A DNA stretch of 64,000 bases from Massospora cicadina (lineage: Eukaryota; Entomophthoromycota; Entomophthoromycetes; Entomophthorales; Entomophthoraceae): contig JAKSZP010009308.1 of assembly GCA_022478985.1 (NCBI GenBank), positions 62,001-126,000 of the forward strand, in the 5' to 3' direction. The position numbers were made by a program, and so were the translations under genes. The notes beneath the pieces were generated by a model. That model saw only the letters and a program-made list of their open reading frames with translations. It did no database searches and was not told where the DNA came from. Below are positions 10,930 to 22,950 of the stretch, piece after piece; positions within the stretch are counted from its first letter, which is position 1, and each line of letters starts with the position of its first letter.

Positions 10930-12300
10930 GCACCTAAGGTGTTATGAGAAGGGCCCCTTGGCCTTCTTTTGCCGCTTTCCTAGCAGCAGGTTTTAGAGGT
11001 TGCAGATTGTATGGTTTCTCTGCGTCCTTGATTAAATCGTTGCAGTGGGTTTAGGAGTGGATTTTTTGGCTTTTGTTGTTTTAGGACAAATTTTTAAATA
11101 ACTGTGCCCCTGTGGCATCAGTGGAGGCTGACAGAAATTTGTGAGGTGATGGGTGGAAGAATCCTGTTTGTTTAAGGCTTGGTAATTTTGCTTGGGTAAA
11201 CCTGACTTACCCATTGGGTCATCAGGTTGGTTGGCCCAAACTGATTGGTACTCAGATTCATGGACCACTTCTGCAGAGAATGCCTTAATGTTACTCTGGG
11301 CCTGGGCGGGCAGGATCACAAACGCAGCTGTGGCTTCTTCCTTGGCCGCTGCTCTGCAGGCCTGCTTGGCCTTATTGCACTCCTGTGGGACGCAGGTTTG
11401 ACCTGAATGTAGCACCCCTGCGCGCCCCACAGGAAGGTGGTGTCAGTGTCTATAGCCAGTTTATAATGGGTGTCTGCACTGCTCATTGCTTTGGGTATAA
11501 ACTATTTTATCTGATGCCCTCCTTGGCTGGGCAGGTGTGGTCCTTGTGTCCAAAAGCGCATTAAAAGGTGCAGATAGAGGGTGCGCTATCACTGTGACAT
11601 GGAACAGGTATGATTCCTGCCCATCAACAAACACAATTGTGATGTGGGGGATTTGGGTTAATCTTCCGCAACAACTGTGGATTGGGTGATCACAGCAATT
11701 GCTTTGACTGTGCATAGGTCCAGCATGAGCATAAAGTGTTGCATCTCAAAGGATTGAATTTTCCTATATGCCTTAAACCCAGCCTAGTGGTGCTCCAGCA
11801 CTGTGCGCTTAATTGTTGTGGAAGGAAGTCAACCGTTATAAAATTTGATTTTATTTGGTCCAATGAGTGCACTTTGTCTCAACCACCCGTTGACCATCTG
11901 AGAGGTCTACCATCACACGCACCTGTGTGGCTTCATCTTCTGCTTGTTTATTTTCAAACCTGAGATACAACCAATCTCATGTCATGAAGTATGGTGCGAA
12001 GTATACTGCATTCAGGAAATGTTGTGCACATCTTTACAGAACTTTTCAAAAAACACCGTTTGTTGAATATCCAGGAAGACTCAAACCCCATTCTCCACTG
12101 AGATAGGGGATGGAAATGCATAGTATTGATGAACTGGTTACATTTCGCTTGCCAGACCAAAATCTCCAGGGAAATACTAACTTCCAGTTTTTTAATTATT
12201 TTATATTAAGGTCACCAGTGTCACCAGGCGTTTATGAATTTTATATGGTGCAGGGCTCATGCCTGTGCCCTTTACTTTGCTCGCCCAACTGCTACCCAAC
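10930..12300 (-). pseudogene. LINE A ORF1, decayed
   Basis: Minus-strand pieces at 11032-11430 (KAKQACRAAAKEEA), 11461-11715 and 11690-11872 parallel LINE C ORF1 (KKAKQAHRTAAKEAA). A zinc-knuckle remnant, CAFGHKDHTC, lies near 11530-11570 next to an in-frame stop. ORF1 proteins of such LINEs bind the element RNA. At the ORF1/ORF2 junction LINE A has TTA where LINE C has the TAA stop. Confidence 0.6.
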
Positions 12301-12398
12301 ATTGGGTACACACTAAAATTCCTTGAAGAGATTATTAAACTTACCTAGAATTGAATTGAATTTGTTGCAATTTGTGATTGCAACGAGAGAGAAAAGTT

Positions 12399-12414
12399 GG
12401 TAGTCCATGAGCTA
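12399..12414 (+). repeat. Target-site duplication of LINE A (right)
   Basis: GGTAGTCCATGAGCTA matches 6231-6246 with a single A/T difference and follows the LINE 5' end directly. Confidence 0.85.
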
Positions 12415-15400
12415 ACCTCTCTATTTTTAACCAAAAAAACCTTTGCTGCCCAATATAATATTCTACAGTTGACGTGGTAATAAATAATAATGCTACTTTA
12501 TTTCCTGTCTTAAAATATGGCTACTTCTAATCCTATGTCCTAAACCACCATCTTCATAGTGCATCTTATTTTATTAAATAAGCTATCATTGGATAATCAA
12601 AATTTCCCAATTTTAGGCCCTACAAAGCTTTTTACCCCATTTACAAAGTAGTATTAAACCTTTCTTTAGACTCTTTGGTGCTAAGAAAGCTCTGAACTAA
12701 CTATGAGTGCCTTAGTGAGTAAAATTAACTGAATTAAACCCTTACTTACCCAATGGATTACCTTAACTAAAAAAGAGATGCTCCGCACTAATGCTAGTTG
12801 GCCTGCCTTGCTGACCCTCTAATTAGGATATTCGGTCCTATTCTATTACCATTACCCAGGAGGCTTATAGAACAAAATTAACGTTTTATAGTATGATCCC
12901 TACAGCGCTATACATAAGTTGAACTCTGTTTACTCCATTGTTGATAGTTATCATGGTACAGTGGTCAACTGAGTCAATAGACATTTCTTACAGCCTTATA
13001 CCACCCTCCAACTAGACCTTGAGATATGGGTTGTTGGGATATGAGATAACAAATGAGCTGCTATAACTCCCAGATTAAGCATTGACAAGTTTCCTATTTA
13101 ACAATTTCACTTTACATATGTAACTCTCTACGGGAGAAGTAATGGGAAAGTCCAACCATAAATCCTTATATGAGCTGGAACCAGTGGAGATGCTTTCAGG
13201 TTGGCTTCTCAGCACCTACACCTCAAAACATAAAATTTAGTCAATTTAGTAATAAAGTCATTGAAAATGAAAATGAAGACTTAAACAAAACATTTGATTT
13301 CAGTGATTTACAAAATGTAATTAAAGGTATTTAAAAAATATTGTTTTGGCGACGCACCTTGACCTATAATATAAATATCAAAAAAATTTGTTTACTAAAG
13401 ATATAGTATATAGATCCTCTTATTCAATTGGTTTGACAGTTATTTTTAATTTACAACTTCACGACCCCTTTGAGCCTCAGCTTACAGTCTAGAGTACTAA
13501 TAGCCAATAGAGGTGAACCTTTATTTTTCAATTTTTTACTCTTGGGCAGAAACTAGGTTTTCAAGGAGTCAAACTCCTAGTCCAAGTCAGTAATAAACTG
13601 AAAAGTCTTAGGTAAAGCTTTATTAATGCTATTATGGAGGCATCAGTAAGCATCATTATTCACTTCCATATCTGATATGTATTAACTTAATCTAATAAGA
13701 TCTAAGAAATCTTCTCAATTTGGACCATCATTTTGTCACAAAGCTAACGATTGAGTTGATAATCAGAATGCTGGGCCTTAGTATTGGATGCTTCAGCAGT
13801 AATTAATCCCTTTAGATCAGCTCAGCAAAAACAATTCAGTTTAATCATTATATAATGGCTGTGTTCAGGTTTGAAGAAAGTGGCCACCTATAGTGAAGAC
13901 TACATGTTACAACTGTCCTTAGGTTTAAAATCACATTTGCACAGGTCAGTTTTCATTTAAAATAACATGTTACTGTAAATAGAAAGTAACCTTTGTTAAA
14001 AACAAGATTAAAAACCATATTTTTCATATATATTTTATTTAATGAATATAAACACAATATAGTATCAGTTGCTGAAGATGGTTGAGTGGCTTAAGGTGAA
14101 TAATTATGGTTCTTGTTATGCTTTTCATCAGCTATAGTAAGAACAAGATCTTTTCAAAATGACAGTCCTCTCCTGATATACTCCAAATCCCTCATTCCCA
14201 TAAAAGCTATTATATGGTAACTTAATGGCACTTCAAAACTTATATTAATATCATATAAATCAGAAAATACAGTGATGCTAAGGCATTGGCCTTAGGAAAA
14301 TTTACATTATAATAGCAATTAACCTATTAGAACTAAGTGACTGACAAATAGCCTAAGAAAATTTATAATTCTATTTAGGACGAATTTTTCTTACGTCTTT
14401 TAAGGTACTTTATAATACATGATATGAAAACCAAGCCCACAAGGCAAAGCAATCAATTTATTAGAGTATTTAATATTACCATCTAGTACTAAAAAAAAGA
14501 GTATTTAATATTTTCACTATAAAGGATTTAGGATTTGATCATAATTAAAATTACTAAAAATTGGAGGTGCTGAGACTAGGTAACCAATAGTAAATAAAAA
14601 CTACATATTGGCACTAGCGTGTTGGCAATGTAGTATAATTGAAGCCTCTGTCTATATACTAGTTTGATAAAAAAACAAGTGAGTAAATTATCAATGTGTA
14701 TGGTTGGTTAGACTAAATAGCAACAGAAGCAAACTATTTTTAGAATGCTATCCTCATGCCCTATGTTAAAACCCTTGTTTAAATTCTCATTTTGTTACTT
14801 TCAGAATTGACTCTCTTGTTAATGCTTAGCATTTAGTAACTATAATTAGTTCTTACCTTCGGTTTTTTGCATGTAATGACATGGACTTAGGTAACATCTG
14901 GATAATGAGGGTGATGCACTGTTGTTGAAGATTTCTATCAAGATTTTTTTCATATCAAATATAGAAGTAATCTTCCACGCTAAAGATTTTAAATGATGGC
15001 TTTTTATTCTAGAAGATAAGGCAGTCATCACAAAGGTAAATTTTTATCTAGATTATTTTCTGAAATTACCCATGGTTTATGTTAGGATAACGATGTGCCA
15101 AGAGCATATTGGGATTCAAGCTGGGATGCCGCTACATTATCTGCAGCAACCACAAACTAAAAAGAAAAGTAACACATCATATGTGAGTTAGTTTAATGGG
15201 CTATTGACTAGTTTTTAAAATATGGCTAATTAAGATTTTTGGACTTTTGATCTGTTTTTATCTAGTGCGCCTGTTAGCCTACACAGAGGTCCTCTTAGCC
15301 AGTATTAAACAACTACTTTAAGTAAAGATATGTCCCTCTATGAGCCTCATTTTATAGTGTAGGAGATTATGTAAAAAGAAAATAGATTGAATTAGTAGTT

Positions 15401-18400
15401 TTTGAGTATATGTTTTATAGGAAATAAATTAAAAAACAACCCAGCACCTATCATTAACAGGGTGATTGATTATATAGCTGAACTTTGGTAGAAGACATTT
15501 TTAGCAGTTTAAGATTCTAAAATAAACCTTAGCTTTTATTGAATTTTACAATGGGATTCAGAACTAAATATTTATCATGTTATCATATTTATGTATTTTT
15601 AGCCATCAATCACTTTATACTATATCTTTTTATTAATTTTAAAAAAATGAAAATAGAAATAAGAGGGGAGAATAAATTGGGGTTTATGCTTAGATAAAAA
15701 GGGACAGGAGGAGGTACTGTTGTTGGTTGGAAACACCAACCATTCATTACTGATCACCTGCTCTAGCCACGTTTCTGAAATTGGAGGGCTTACTGAAAAT
15801 GAAATATTTAAACGCCAATTTGTCTCGTCGCTTTAGGTGTTTTATCTGGGGTAATGGTCAGTAGGTAGGTCTTATAACAGCCTGAGATCAAGAGTAAGAA
15901 CTTATAAAATCTTGTGAACTTGATAATCAAAGTCTGATTGTTTTGAGCACCATGTATTTCAATGGAGGCGCTCTTGGCTTAATTTCTTGGTTTTAAGTGC
16001 TGAGTGAACAGTCCTTATATATTAATATTAATAAAACGCTTAAAGGTAAATTGGTTGCTTCTTAAGCATTTTTTGAAAACAGGTCCTGATTGAGGTGTGA
16101 ATCCAAAGATAGCTTTCTGGATAAAAGTAAACACATATTGATAAGTTTTTTAAACATGGTGCATTGAAGTATCAATGGCTAATATCTTCTTCTGGCTCAT
16201 CGCACACCAATTTAATTTATAGAGGTAACTTAATCTGCAATGCTTTCCTGTTTCAAATTCGTAGTGTAGCATTTGCTTATTATAAAATTTCTGGTTGGAG
16301 GAGACGAGATTGTCATTAAGCCTAGTGTCAACTTTCATTATATTGTAGTTGATTACATGGCCTTCTACTTCCAAGTCATTAGGTAAGCGTGGTTTTGATG
16401 AGAAAAAGGGATAGTTTGGAGGTTTTAAGATGATTATAATCAGCTTATTCCTAAACATATATTGATCGCCTTGTTGAGAACTTTCTTTAATATAATTTTA
16501 CTCTTTCTGGTAATACTTCATTATTGCTGAACCTTGGGCTACTATGTCCTGTTAGATCTGTTTAGGGACTCATCCCCCAGATTTCAAATGATCAAACGTC
16601 CAGTCAAACTTCATGGGTGTACATTAAATAATATTAGCTTTTAACACAAGGTTCATCTTTAAAGTGAAACCCATCCATTCCCTTAGGATTGCAATTAGAT
16701 TGGCTCTGGTACATCTTGGGTACATGCCCATTTGTTACCTTGCGCTAGGTCAGAGCAGATAATATGTGTCTGAATCATCCAAAGAAATGATTTCTTTCAT
16801 ATTTTTATATACAGCACTATTCTGAAAGGTTTGTTACAGTTTTTAAATGTTGAATTCTACTTTACCATTATCTGAGCTTGTCAAACTATATGACTCTTAC
16901 CGTCAGTTTCAATCGTTTTTTATGTAAGATTATTTTTGCAATATCATTAGCCTTAAGAAGCCTCAGTTATCCATTATATACAAATTATGAGGCCCCTGAT
17001 TTTCTATATTTCTTGGGGAGGGGGTTCCATTTGTAAAAGATTTTGTAATTCCCTTCACCTGATTTCAAATTTGCTTGATTTTACACAAATATAACTCTGT
17101 TGAGTATAGATAATATTGGTTTAATGTTAAAAATTGTTTGTAATATAAATATATTTTAGTAAAAAGGGAAGCACTAATCAAACCTCATTTAGGGTATGCC
17201 CTAGGTCAGTAATCTTAAAAGGCAGAGCACTAAGGTTGATGCCCTTCTTAGCTTTTAAAGTGTGCAAGGATCAGTCCAATTTGATAGCTGGGTCTTGTAA
17301 CCTTACAATTTATGTATCTCGTTAATTTTTTAGCTAAAGTTGTCATGATCCAGATTTTCCAAAATTTGCATTCATGTAATAAAATGCAACTTGGTCTCAG
17401 ATTCCAACCACATTGGAGCTAATTGGAACTCCTGTCAGTGCATAATGTCATACTACAAGGTTATGTTCAATTGTTTTCAAATCAATGATAAGTGATCTGA
17501 TGGTGCGGTGGGAAATTTGGCTATCCTTAGGCTCATATTCCCCTTGTGCATCTGATATTGCCAAGCCGCCTTATAAAAGCCTCCATTAATAGCAAGAGAA
17601 CCCATATTTTGACACTACACTTGTGTTTTAATGTTTTTTGCGACTTCTTAATTTAAATAACCACCTCAGTTAACTTAAATTTTGCATTTTTTGATTTTCT
17701 GATCCCTAAAGGATTTTCACTGATGTGGCAGCATTTGGCACATTAAAAAAGTCTTGTACTGAATCCCTTTGTTTAAGAAAGAAAATTAAAAAAATGCCTA
17801 CTTTTAAATGGCAATTATATGGATACGTCTAAGTTCTTAGATAAAATAATTCTTCACTTAAAACCAAGTATAACTAACTATAATATGCAGGATCAACATT
17901 ATTTAAAAAACTGACTCATTAAAGAGGATATTTTATTTTTAAAAGTGGAACTTAACCCCAGAGGGGGGCGTCTGCTCGTTTATATCTGTGGTGATTCCAA
18001 ATAAACCTGAAGAAAAAACTACCAAAATGGCACCTATAATGTAAGTTGAGTGACTATATTAATGGGAAAGGGGGACAGGTGTTTCCCATCTACCACAGAC
18101 CTGGAGGCATGTTTAAGAGCGACCAAAATGGAAGTGTTAAAGTCTGCCTATTGGTGCAGAAGACAGAAGAACATAAGGTTTTCTTTGTACATGAGTCATG
18201 CAGCATGCATTTTCTTGACATACTGGGAAAGCTAGAACTCGCCATACTTGATTAATTCTGGCACACATGAAAATAATCTGAGGGCTTGTCTGGTTTAGAT
18301 GTAGTGAGGGTTAAATAGCACCAATTCAGTGGCATCAGCAAATGATTAGCCCACAGCTAGCGTGAGCTCTTAAGATGTTATATAGCTTACTCAGTTAATC

Positions 18401-18502
18401 AAGCAGAAAAATCAAAATGGGAATTCCCTTGACAAGATGCTTCATTCCCTCATTGAGGGTCTTGTAGAGGAGATTTGGTGGGGTCAGAGGCTGCTTTATT
18501 GG
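12415..18502. other. Unassigned AT-rich interval, about 6 kb
   Basis: I recognise no gene, RNA or transposon domain here. The longest open frame (16150-16458, minus, 102 codons) has no family signature and uses AT-rich low-information sequence. Copy 2 of repeat R2 lies at 15419-15478. The density of stops on both strands suggests old non-coding DNA or transposon remains too decayed to read. Confidence 0.4.
15419..15478 (+). repeat. Dispersed repeat R2, copy 2
   Basis: Matches 5543-5600 in the same orientation, sharing the CATTAACAGG core, with mismatches throughout. Confidence 0.4.
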
Positions 18503-19650
18503 TGTTAGGATTTTTGCCCATATTCCCAGCTGGCTAGATTACCAGAAATCAATAGGGGATAATTCCCTAATGCGAGGTGAATTGGAAATCATTTTCCCCT
18601 GATTTAGGGTTAATAACGTTTGGGGATTTTAGGATATTCGCCAGGTCAGATCCGTCAGGGATCAATCCAGACAAATGCTTAAGATCTTGTCGGGCAGAGT
18701 TGCTGATAAAATAGGGGCATCTGATAGTTGATTAACTATCAGGTGTACCAATTGGGATTGATTGGGTTCCATCACTAACTGATTTGGATTGTAAGGAGTA
18801 AGTTGTGAGGCGAGTGATGCCACCTGCAACTAGTGAATTGATCAGTTGGTTTGTGACCTGCCTTAATGGGTAACAAGTCCCATTACCTAAGCCAGTCACT
18901 TGCCAAATATAGTTGGTTCACTTGGATCGAGAGGAAAATGTTAGGGACACATTTTTCAACTCTTTTTCATTTTAGTCTTTAGGATGTTCAAAGATGGAAT
19001 CCTAGCCAGGATGGGGAAGACCATCGCTGCTGAGATGAGGATGGGTGATTCAACAGCAACCTCTGCCATTTCATCAAAGAGGTGTCAACCAAGGGTTGGA
19101 CGCCAAATCCCCCACTATAAATTCCCTAGAAAATTAAAAATAAAGATATAGTTTTTATCTAGTATATAGTTTTAAGTAGTACAGATTATGCAGTAGATAT
19201 ACCAGCTTATTAACTAAATCAGCATCCGGTTTTATATTCTTTCAAAGGGATATTATTGCTGTGTGCAATAATTGGAAGACTCTTTGTGGAAAATAGTAAG
19301 GATCTGAGCGGAGATCCAGAGAAGAAGTGGAAACAAATTAGGGATTGCTGCCAACTGTGTGTTGAACTGGAGAAACCGTCAATGGGAATCTAAGAAAAGA
19401 TCATTTTAGATGGTATGAGGGAACAAATCCCTATTTTTGAGACATCACAAGTATTAGAGTGGAAATACTGGCCAAACATTGGGCTGAGATCTAAGAATTA
19501 CATTCAACTACAGATAATAGTCGTCATACTATTATCAACAAGTCATATCAACTATTATACAATGCAGACGAATGTCACAAAACATAAACCTGAGCAAGTA
19601 ATAAGTTTATGGGGGTTATTGTCCAATAATAACCAAACCTATAAATTTTT
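18503..19650 (+). repeat. Repeat R1 copy A, probable 5' LTR plus leader of a Ty3 element
   Basis: About 1.15 kb matches copy B (27342-27658 plus 33333-34170). It starts with TGTTAGG. At 19097-19109 TGGACGCCAAATC resembles the primer-site-like motif behind the LTR at 56922-57763. If that is the primer site, the LTR would be about 18503-19090 (roughly 590 bp) and the rest leader. The exact LTR end is unclear. Copy A is continuous where copy B holds element G. Confidence 0.6.
19097..19109 (+). promoter_or_regulatory. Possible primer-binding site in R1 copy A
   Basis: TGGACGCCAAATC starts with TGG, as expected for complementarity to a tRNA CCA end. R1 copy B has TGGGCACCAAATC at 33611-33623 and the element F LTR is followed by TGGGCGCGCCTAATC (minus, 56918-56904). 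Confidence 0.45.
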
Positions 19651-20576
19651 ACAAAGTGGTACTCACTAAAGGGGTGTAATTGAGTAGAAGATTAGAACAT
19701 AATTTTCTATGAAGATGTTTCTAATTCCAGACAATATGTTATTGAGGAAAGTAATGAGAATGAAGACAGAACGTGAAGTAATCACGTTCATTTGCGTTCA
19801 CCAGCTCAGAAGTGGAGCTCTGAGTGAAGCAAATTAAAGATACTCAAGTTATGGGTAAAAAACTTGCATCTAAGATATGGAACTATCTAGTGCTGCAAGA
19901 AATCCTGTTACACCTGATATCTACCTGAGATGAAGAGAAACAGCAGGGCCAGCTCAGGTTAAAATGGGTCCACTTTAAATAGTCCCCAGTAATAGCAGGA
20001 TCAACTCAGGTTGAAATTGGGTCCGCTTTAAATAATTCTGAGGAGTAAGTGTTTAGATGAGGCATTGGTTGAATTAGGAAGCAATCAATCAGGAGATAAG
20101 GGTTGCTATACCAATGAAGATATGAAGCCAAAACAGAAAATGATTGATCCAAGGTAGTAGAGAGAATCATTTGGCTCAATAACATTCAACCAATGATCAG
20201 AAGTTGCTGGAGACGAGTTCTTCAATTCAGGAGAAATTGGATAAAGCTAACGAGGCCAGAACGACCTGTGTAATTAAGGATGGCCACAAAGGCCAAAAAA
20301 TTGTTTTCAGGAGAAAAACAATCCATAAAATCAAATGGAACTGTTGGCTAATGAGATAGAAAGATTCAAGCATCAGTTGCCAAAAAAGGAGATGAAATTA
20401 GGACCTGTTGGACAAATAACCAGTCGGTATTAAAGGCATAATATATTCAAGAGTATTGCCAAAAGTCAGCAAGTGTAGCCTATATGTGAAGAAACAGCGC
20501 ATCTGGTTGTATAGTGAAGAAGGTCAATACTAAGAAATTAGAAGTATTGGACCTAATAGAAAATAAGTGCAATGTT

Positions 20577-20663
20577 TTGAGCGGACCTCTGAACCATTAA
20601 ATGGTTATGTCCTGAGATTTTGGTCAAGTCCCAAAAGAGGACCCCTGAACCAAATAGATAGTT
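20577..20663 (+). repeat. Direct repeat block left of pol, first half
   Basis: Contains units of the type GGACCYCTGAACCA followed a few bases on by TGGTTA or TAGTTA. The block matches 22752-22910 in unit order and continues beyond the SINE at 20978-21030. Each unit can pair AACCA with TGGTT, giving small hairpins. Confidence 0.65.
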
Positions 20664-20680
20664 AAATCTTAAGAGGATAA
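20664..20680 (+). repeat. SINE2 copy 1 target duplication, left
   Basis: AAATCTTAAGAGGATAA is repeated exactly at 20961-20977. Confidence 0.9.
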
Positions 20681-20960
20681 CCCCAGTGGTAGAGTATGGA
20701 CCCTCTACCACTGCCTCCTGAGTTCAATCCCAGTAGTGGACTTTGGGTAGGGGATGATTTTGACTGTGTTGGTTTTGTGTGCCAAAGCCCTGAACCGAGA
20801 TAGCAAATAGCAAAGGCGGTCCATGGAGTTCCTGGCCTATCATACGCCGCGCATGGAGGTTTTCCAGGTTTTATCCTCCTTTCCCATTTTCTTCACTTCC
20901 CTAATTGGTGCGGTACCATCCCCAGGTCAGCCCACCTCAAATAAATTTTTAAAAATTTAA
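20681..20960 (+). mobile_element. SINE2 copy 1, tRNA-derived
   Basis: The element is 280 bp between exact 17-bp direct repeats. The head shows an A-box-like AGTGGTAGAG and a B-box-like GAGTTCAATCC (20720-20730), the internal RNA polymerase III promoter of tRNA-derived SINEs. The body is shared with 38314-38564 and 61856-62144. The tail reads GGTCAGCCCACCTCAAATAA and then A/T-rich sequence, resembling the LINE 3' end. It has no coding capacity and would depend on a LINE for movement. Confidence 0.9.
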
Positions 20961-20977
20961 AAATCTTAAGAGGATAA
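20961..20977 (+). repeat. SINE2 copy 1 target duplication, right
   Basis: Exact copy of 20664-20680. Confidence 0.9.
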
Positions 20978-21030
20978 TATATTGAACCATGATAATTGGT
21001 AGGTCAAAGTATATCTAGGACCCAGTTTAA
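20978..21030 (+). repeat. Direct repeat block left of pol, second half
   Basis: Continues the block after the SINE: TTGAACCATGATAATTGGTA, then the TATCTAGGACCCAGTTT segment, which parallels TATCTAGGATCCAGTTT in the right-hand block at about 22898-22914. Confidence 0.65.
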
Positions 21031-21185
21031 ATGAAGGGGAAAAGAAGGATCTCTGAACCTTGTTGTAGGTTACACCTCTCATTATAAAAGAAAAATACAA
21101 AAAATATATAAAAGATATTAAAATTTAAAAAATCAATTTAATTGGTCTATGAATTTTGGACCTAGGAAGCGACAAAAAATCCAGA

Positions 21186-21480
21186 TGGCTGAACTGAGGA
21201 AATTCCATGATTTTGGGACTCTTGGTGAGATGGAATTATTGGCTGGAGTAACTGAGAGTATAGATCTATTAGTTGATCAAGAGCAACTCGCTTATCTGAT
21301 AGAAGAACAGTAAGGGGAGGTGCTTAAACTGTTTGAAAAGTATCAGGAAGTATTTTCCCAGGACGATCATGACTTGGGATGCGCAAGAGATTTGATCCAC
21401 AAGGTCAATACTTGGGAAAATCTGCTGATCAGGATGAGACCAATTCAACGGTCAAAGGCGACCAAGTGGGGGCTTCTCAT
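21186..21480 (+). pseudogene. RT leader of element 2
   Basis: Plus strand reads a protein-like text from 21186, with a TAA at 21311, and then LFEKYQEVFSQDDHDLGCA and RMRPIQRSK. In Ty3 pol the Y-Q/D-VFS-DLG segment directly precedes the RT fingers. Element E has the parallel text KYWEIFTQDDFYLGCA. After about 21480 the RT itself is absent: the reading passes to pre-integrase sequence within 150 bp, so an internal deletion removed the polymerase. Confidence 0.65.
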
Positions 21481-21615
21481 CAGAATACGGATGACTTATC
21501 ATAGTTATCAATGGTCCATATGGTATACCAGAAGGCGGATGAGTTATTCCAGAGAATGGTCAACGGATAAATTGGGAATGAGCCCTGAGAAATCCAAGTC
21601 CTGCTTCAAAAAGCA

Positions 21616-22470
21616 ATGGAAAACACCAAGACCATGGGTGGACAAGTGTTTAAGATTAACAGGAAGCAGTTACTATTCCCAAAGCCATCAGAAAGAGCAG
21701 CTATCATTCAAGCCGCTTATAAGGTTGTTGGGAATGGAGGCTTGAGAAAAATGACTGACCATATTCACCAGTACTACTACTGGGAGTCAATCAACTATGA
21801 CATCACTGACTATCTAGCTTGTTGCGTGGAGTGCCAGTTGCACAAGCCACATAAGAATACAACTGGATACTGTCTGGTCCGCCCTGGATTTGTCTGGCAT
21901 ATAGTGTCTATTGATGTGATGGGACCACTGGCGATGAGAAAGGGGGAGTCAAGTATATAATAGTTGCAAATGATCATCTGATGAGATGGGTCGAGATGAA
22001 GGCCCTGGAAAAAGTATACGCTACCAGTAATGTGAAGCTCATCCTGTATCAAGTAGTATACTGACATGGATGCCCACAGGACCTGCATAGTGAGAATGGG
22101 ACAAACTTCACGTCTCATGTGATCCTGCAGTTAAATGAGATAATGGGGATCCAAGGAGTCATGTCTGTACCCTACCAGCCAGAGACAAATGGACTGGTGG
22201 AATGAGTTAAAGGAATGGTGGCTGTGACGCTGAAGAAGCTGGTCGTAGGAAGAACTTTTGTGTGGGAAACATACTTGAGTTCAGTGACGTTCACCTACAA
22301 TTTTATTCATCATACTATGACAGGAAAATGCTGTTTGAGTTTTTATATGGGAGGAAAGCCGCATTGCTGCCAGTTTTATATTTGGTGGTGGAACCAACAT
22401 TGGGGATGAGTGCCAAACAGTACTTGAACCAATTGACAAATATCCTAATTGAAAATGCAATTTAAAGCAT
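21616..22470 (+). pseudogene. Ty3-type integrase of element 2, decayed
   Basis: The first 115 codons are open and contain the HHCC zinc domain, with the final pair seen as CCVECQLHK. Next comes the catalytic core: IDVMGPL carries the first Asp, HSENGTNF sits where DNG-F is expected (Asp replaced by Glu), and YQPETNGLVE carries the final Glu followed by a stop. Stops occur at about 21958 and in the core. The enzyme would insert the cDNA into chromosomes; this copy cannot work. Confidence 0.75.
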
Positions 22471-22751
22471 TCAATAATATGTTGAAGAAAAGGATATGAG
22501 CAAAATTGATGGACAATTAGAACTGGCTGGCCTTATCAGAATATCAAATAGGCGAAAGAGTTGCCTATTGTGATACGCATGATTTTGGGAAAAGCAAGAA
22601 ACTGGATGCAAAGTGGTCAGGTCCATTTGAGATTATTGCCAAGACAGCAAAGGAAGCCTACTCCATCAAGAACCTCTTAGATAGAAGAGTAGGAAATTGA
22701 GTCCATGATAAATATTTAAAGTTATGGATCAATGAAAAAAATAACAAATGA

Positions 22752-22910
22752 GAGTTCCCAAAGGACCACTGAACCATTAAGTTGGTTATTTCCTGATGAT
22801 TAGTCAAGTCTAAAAAGGACCTCTGAACCAATATAGATGGTTAAGTCTGCAAAAAGGATCTCCAAACCATAGAAAACTGGTAGGTCTAAAAATATCTAGG
22901 ATCCAGTTTT
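22752..22910 (+). repeat. Direct repeat block right of pol
   Basis: GGACCACTGAACCATTAAG, GGACCTCTGAACCAATATAG and GGATCTCCAAACCATAG occur in series, each followed by TGGTTA or TGGTAGG. Unit order and the closing TATCTAGG segment match the left-hand block. The two blocks lie in direct orientation about 1.7-2.1 kb apart. Confidence 0.65.
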
Positions 22911-22950
22911 GGGGGAAAAATTAAAAAAAGATGGACCGCTGAACCAAAAC

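Larger units (their letters stand above)
6247..12398 (-). mobile_element. LINE A, full length, decayed, split by a solo LTR
   Basis: Both ends match LINE C: a 5' end reading CTCGTTGCAATC (12371-12388) and a 3' end with GGTCAACCTTCCCCAAATAA (6252-6271). Subtracting the 938-bp LTR at 9683-10620 leaves 5214 bp against 5280 bp for LINE C. It keeps the two-ORF order (ORF1, then endonuclease, RT and C-terminal domain), but every part has stops and frameshifts. A 16-bp target duplication flanks it. Confidence 0.85.
19651..22950 (+). mobile_element. Deleted Ty3/gypsy element (element 2) behind R1 copy A
   Basis: An RT leader is followed directly by an integrase, so most of RT and all of RNase H are missing. 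The pol remnant is bracketed by a direct repeat block (20577-21030 and 22752-22910), and the left block was later split by a SINE. The region 19651-20570 has protein-like fragments but no recognisable gag motif. The 3' LTR was not found. If R1 copy A is its 5' LTR the element begins at 18503. Confidence 0.6.

Noticed and set aside
13150..13215. Possible fragment of an organellar ribosomal RNA
   Set aside because: Only a vague resemblance over a few bases; no conserved rRNA helix could be identified.
14075..14100. tRNA D-arm-like text GGTTGAGTGGCTTAAGG
   Set aside because: No B box or matching stems follow at the proper distance.
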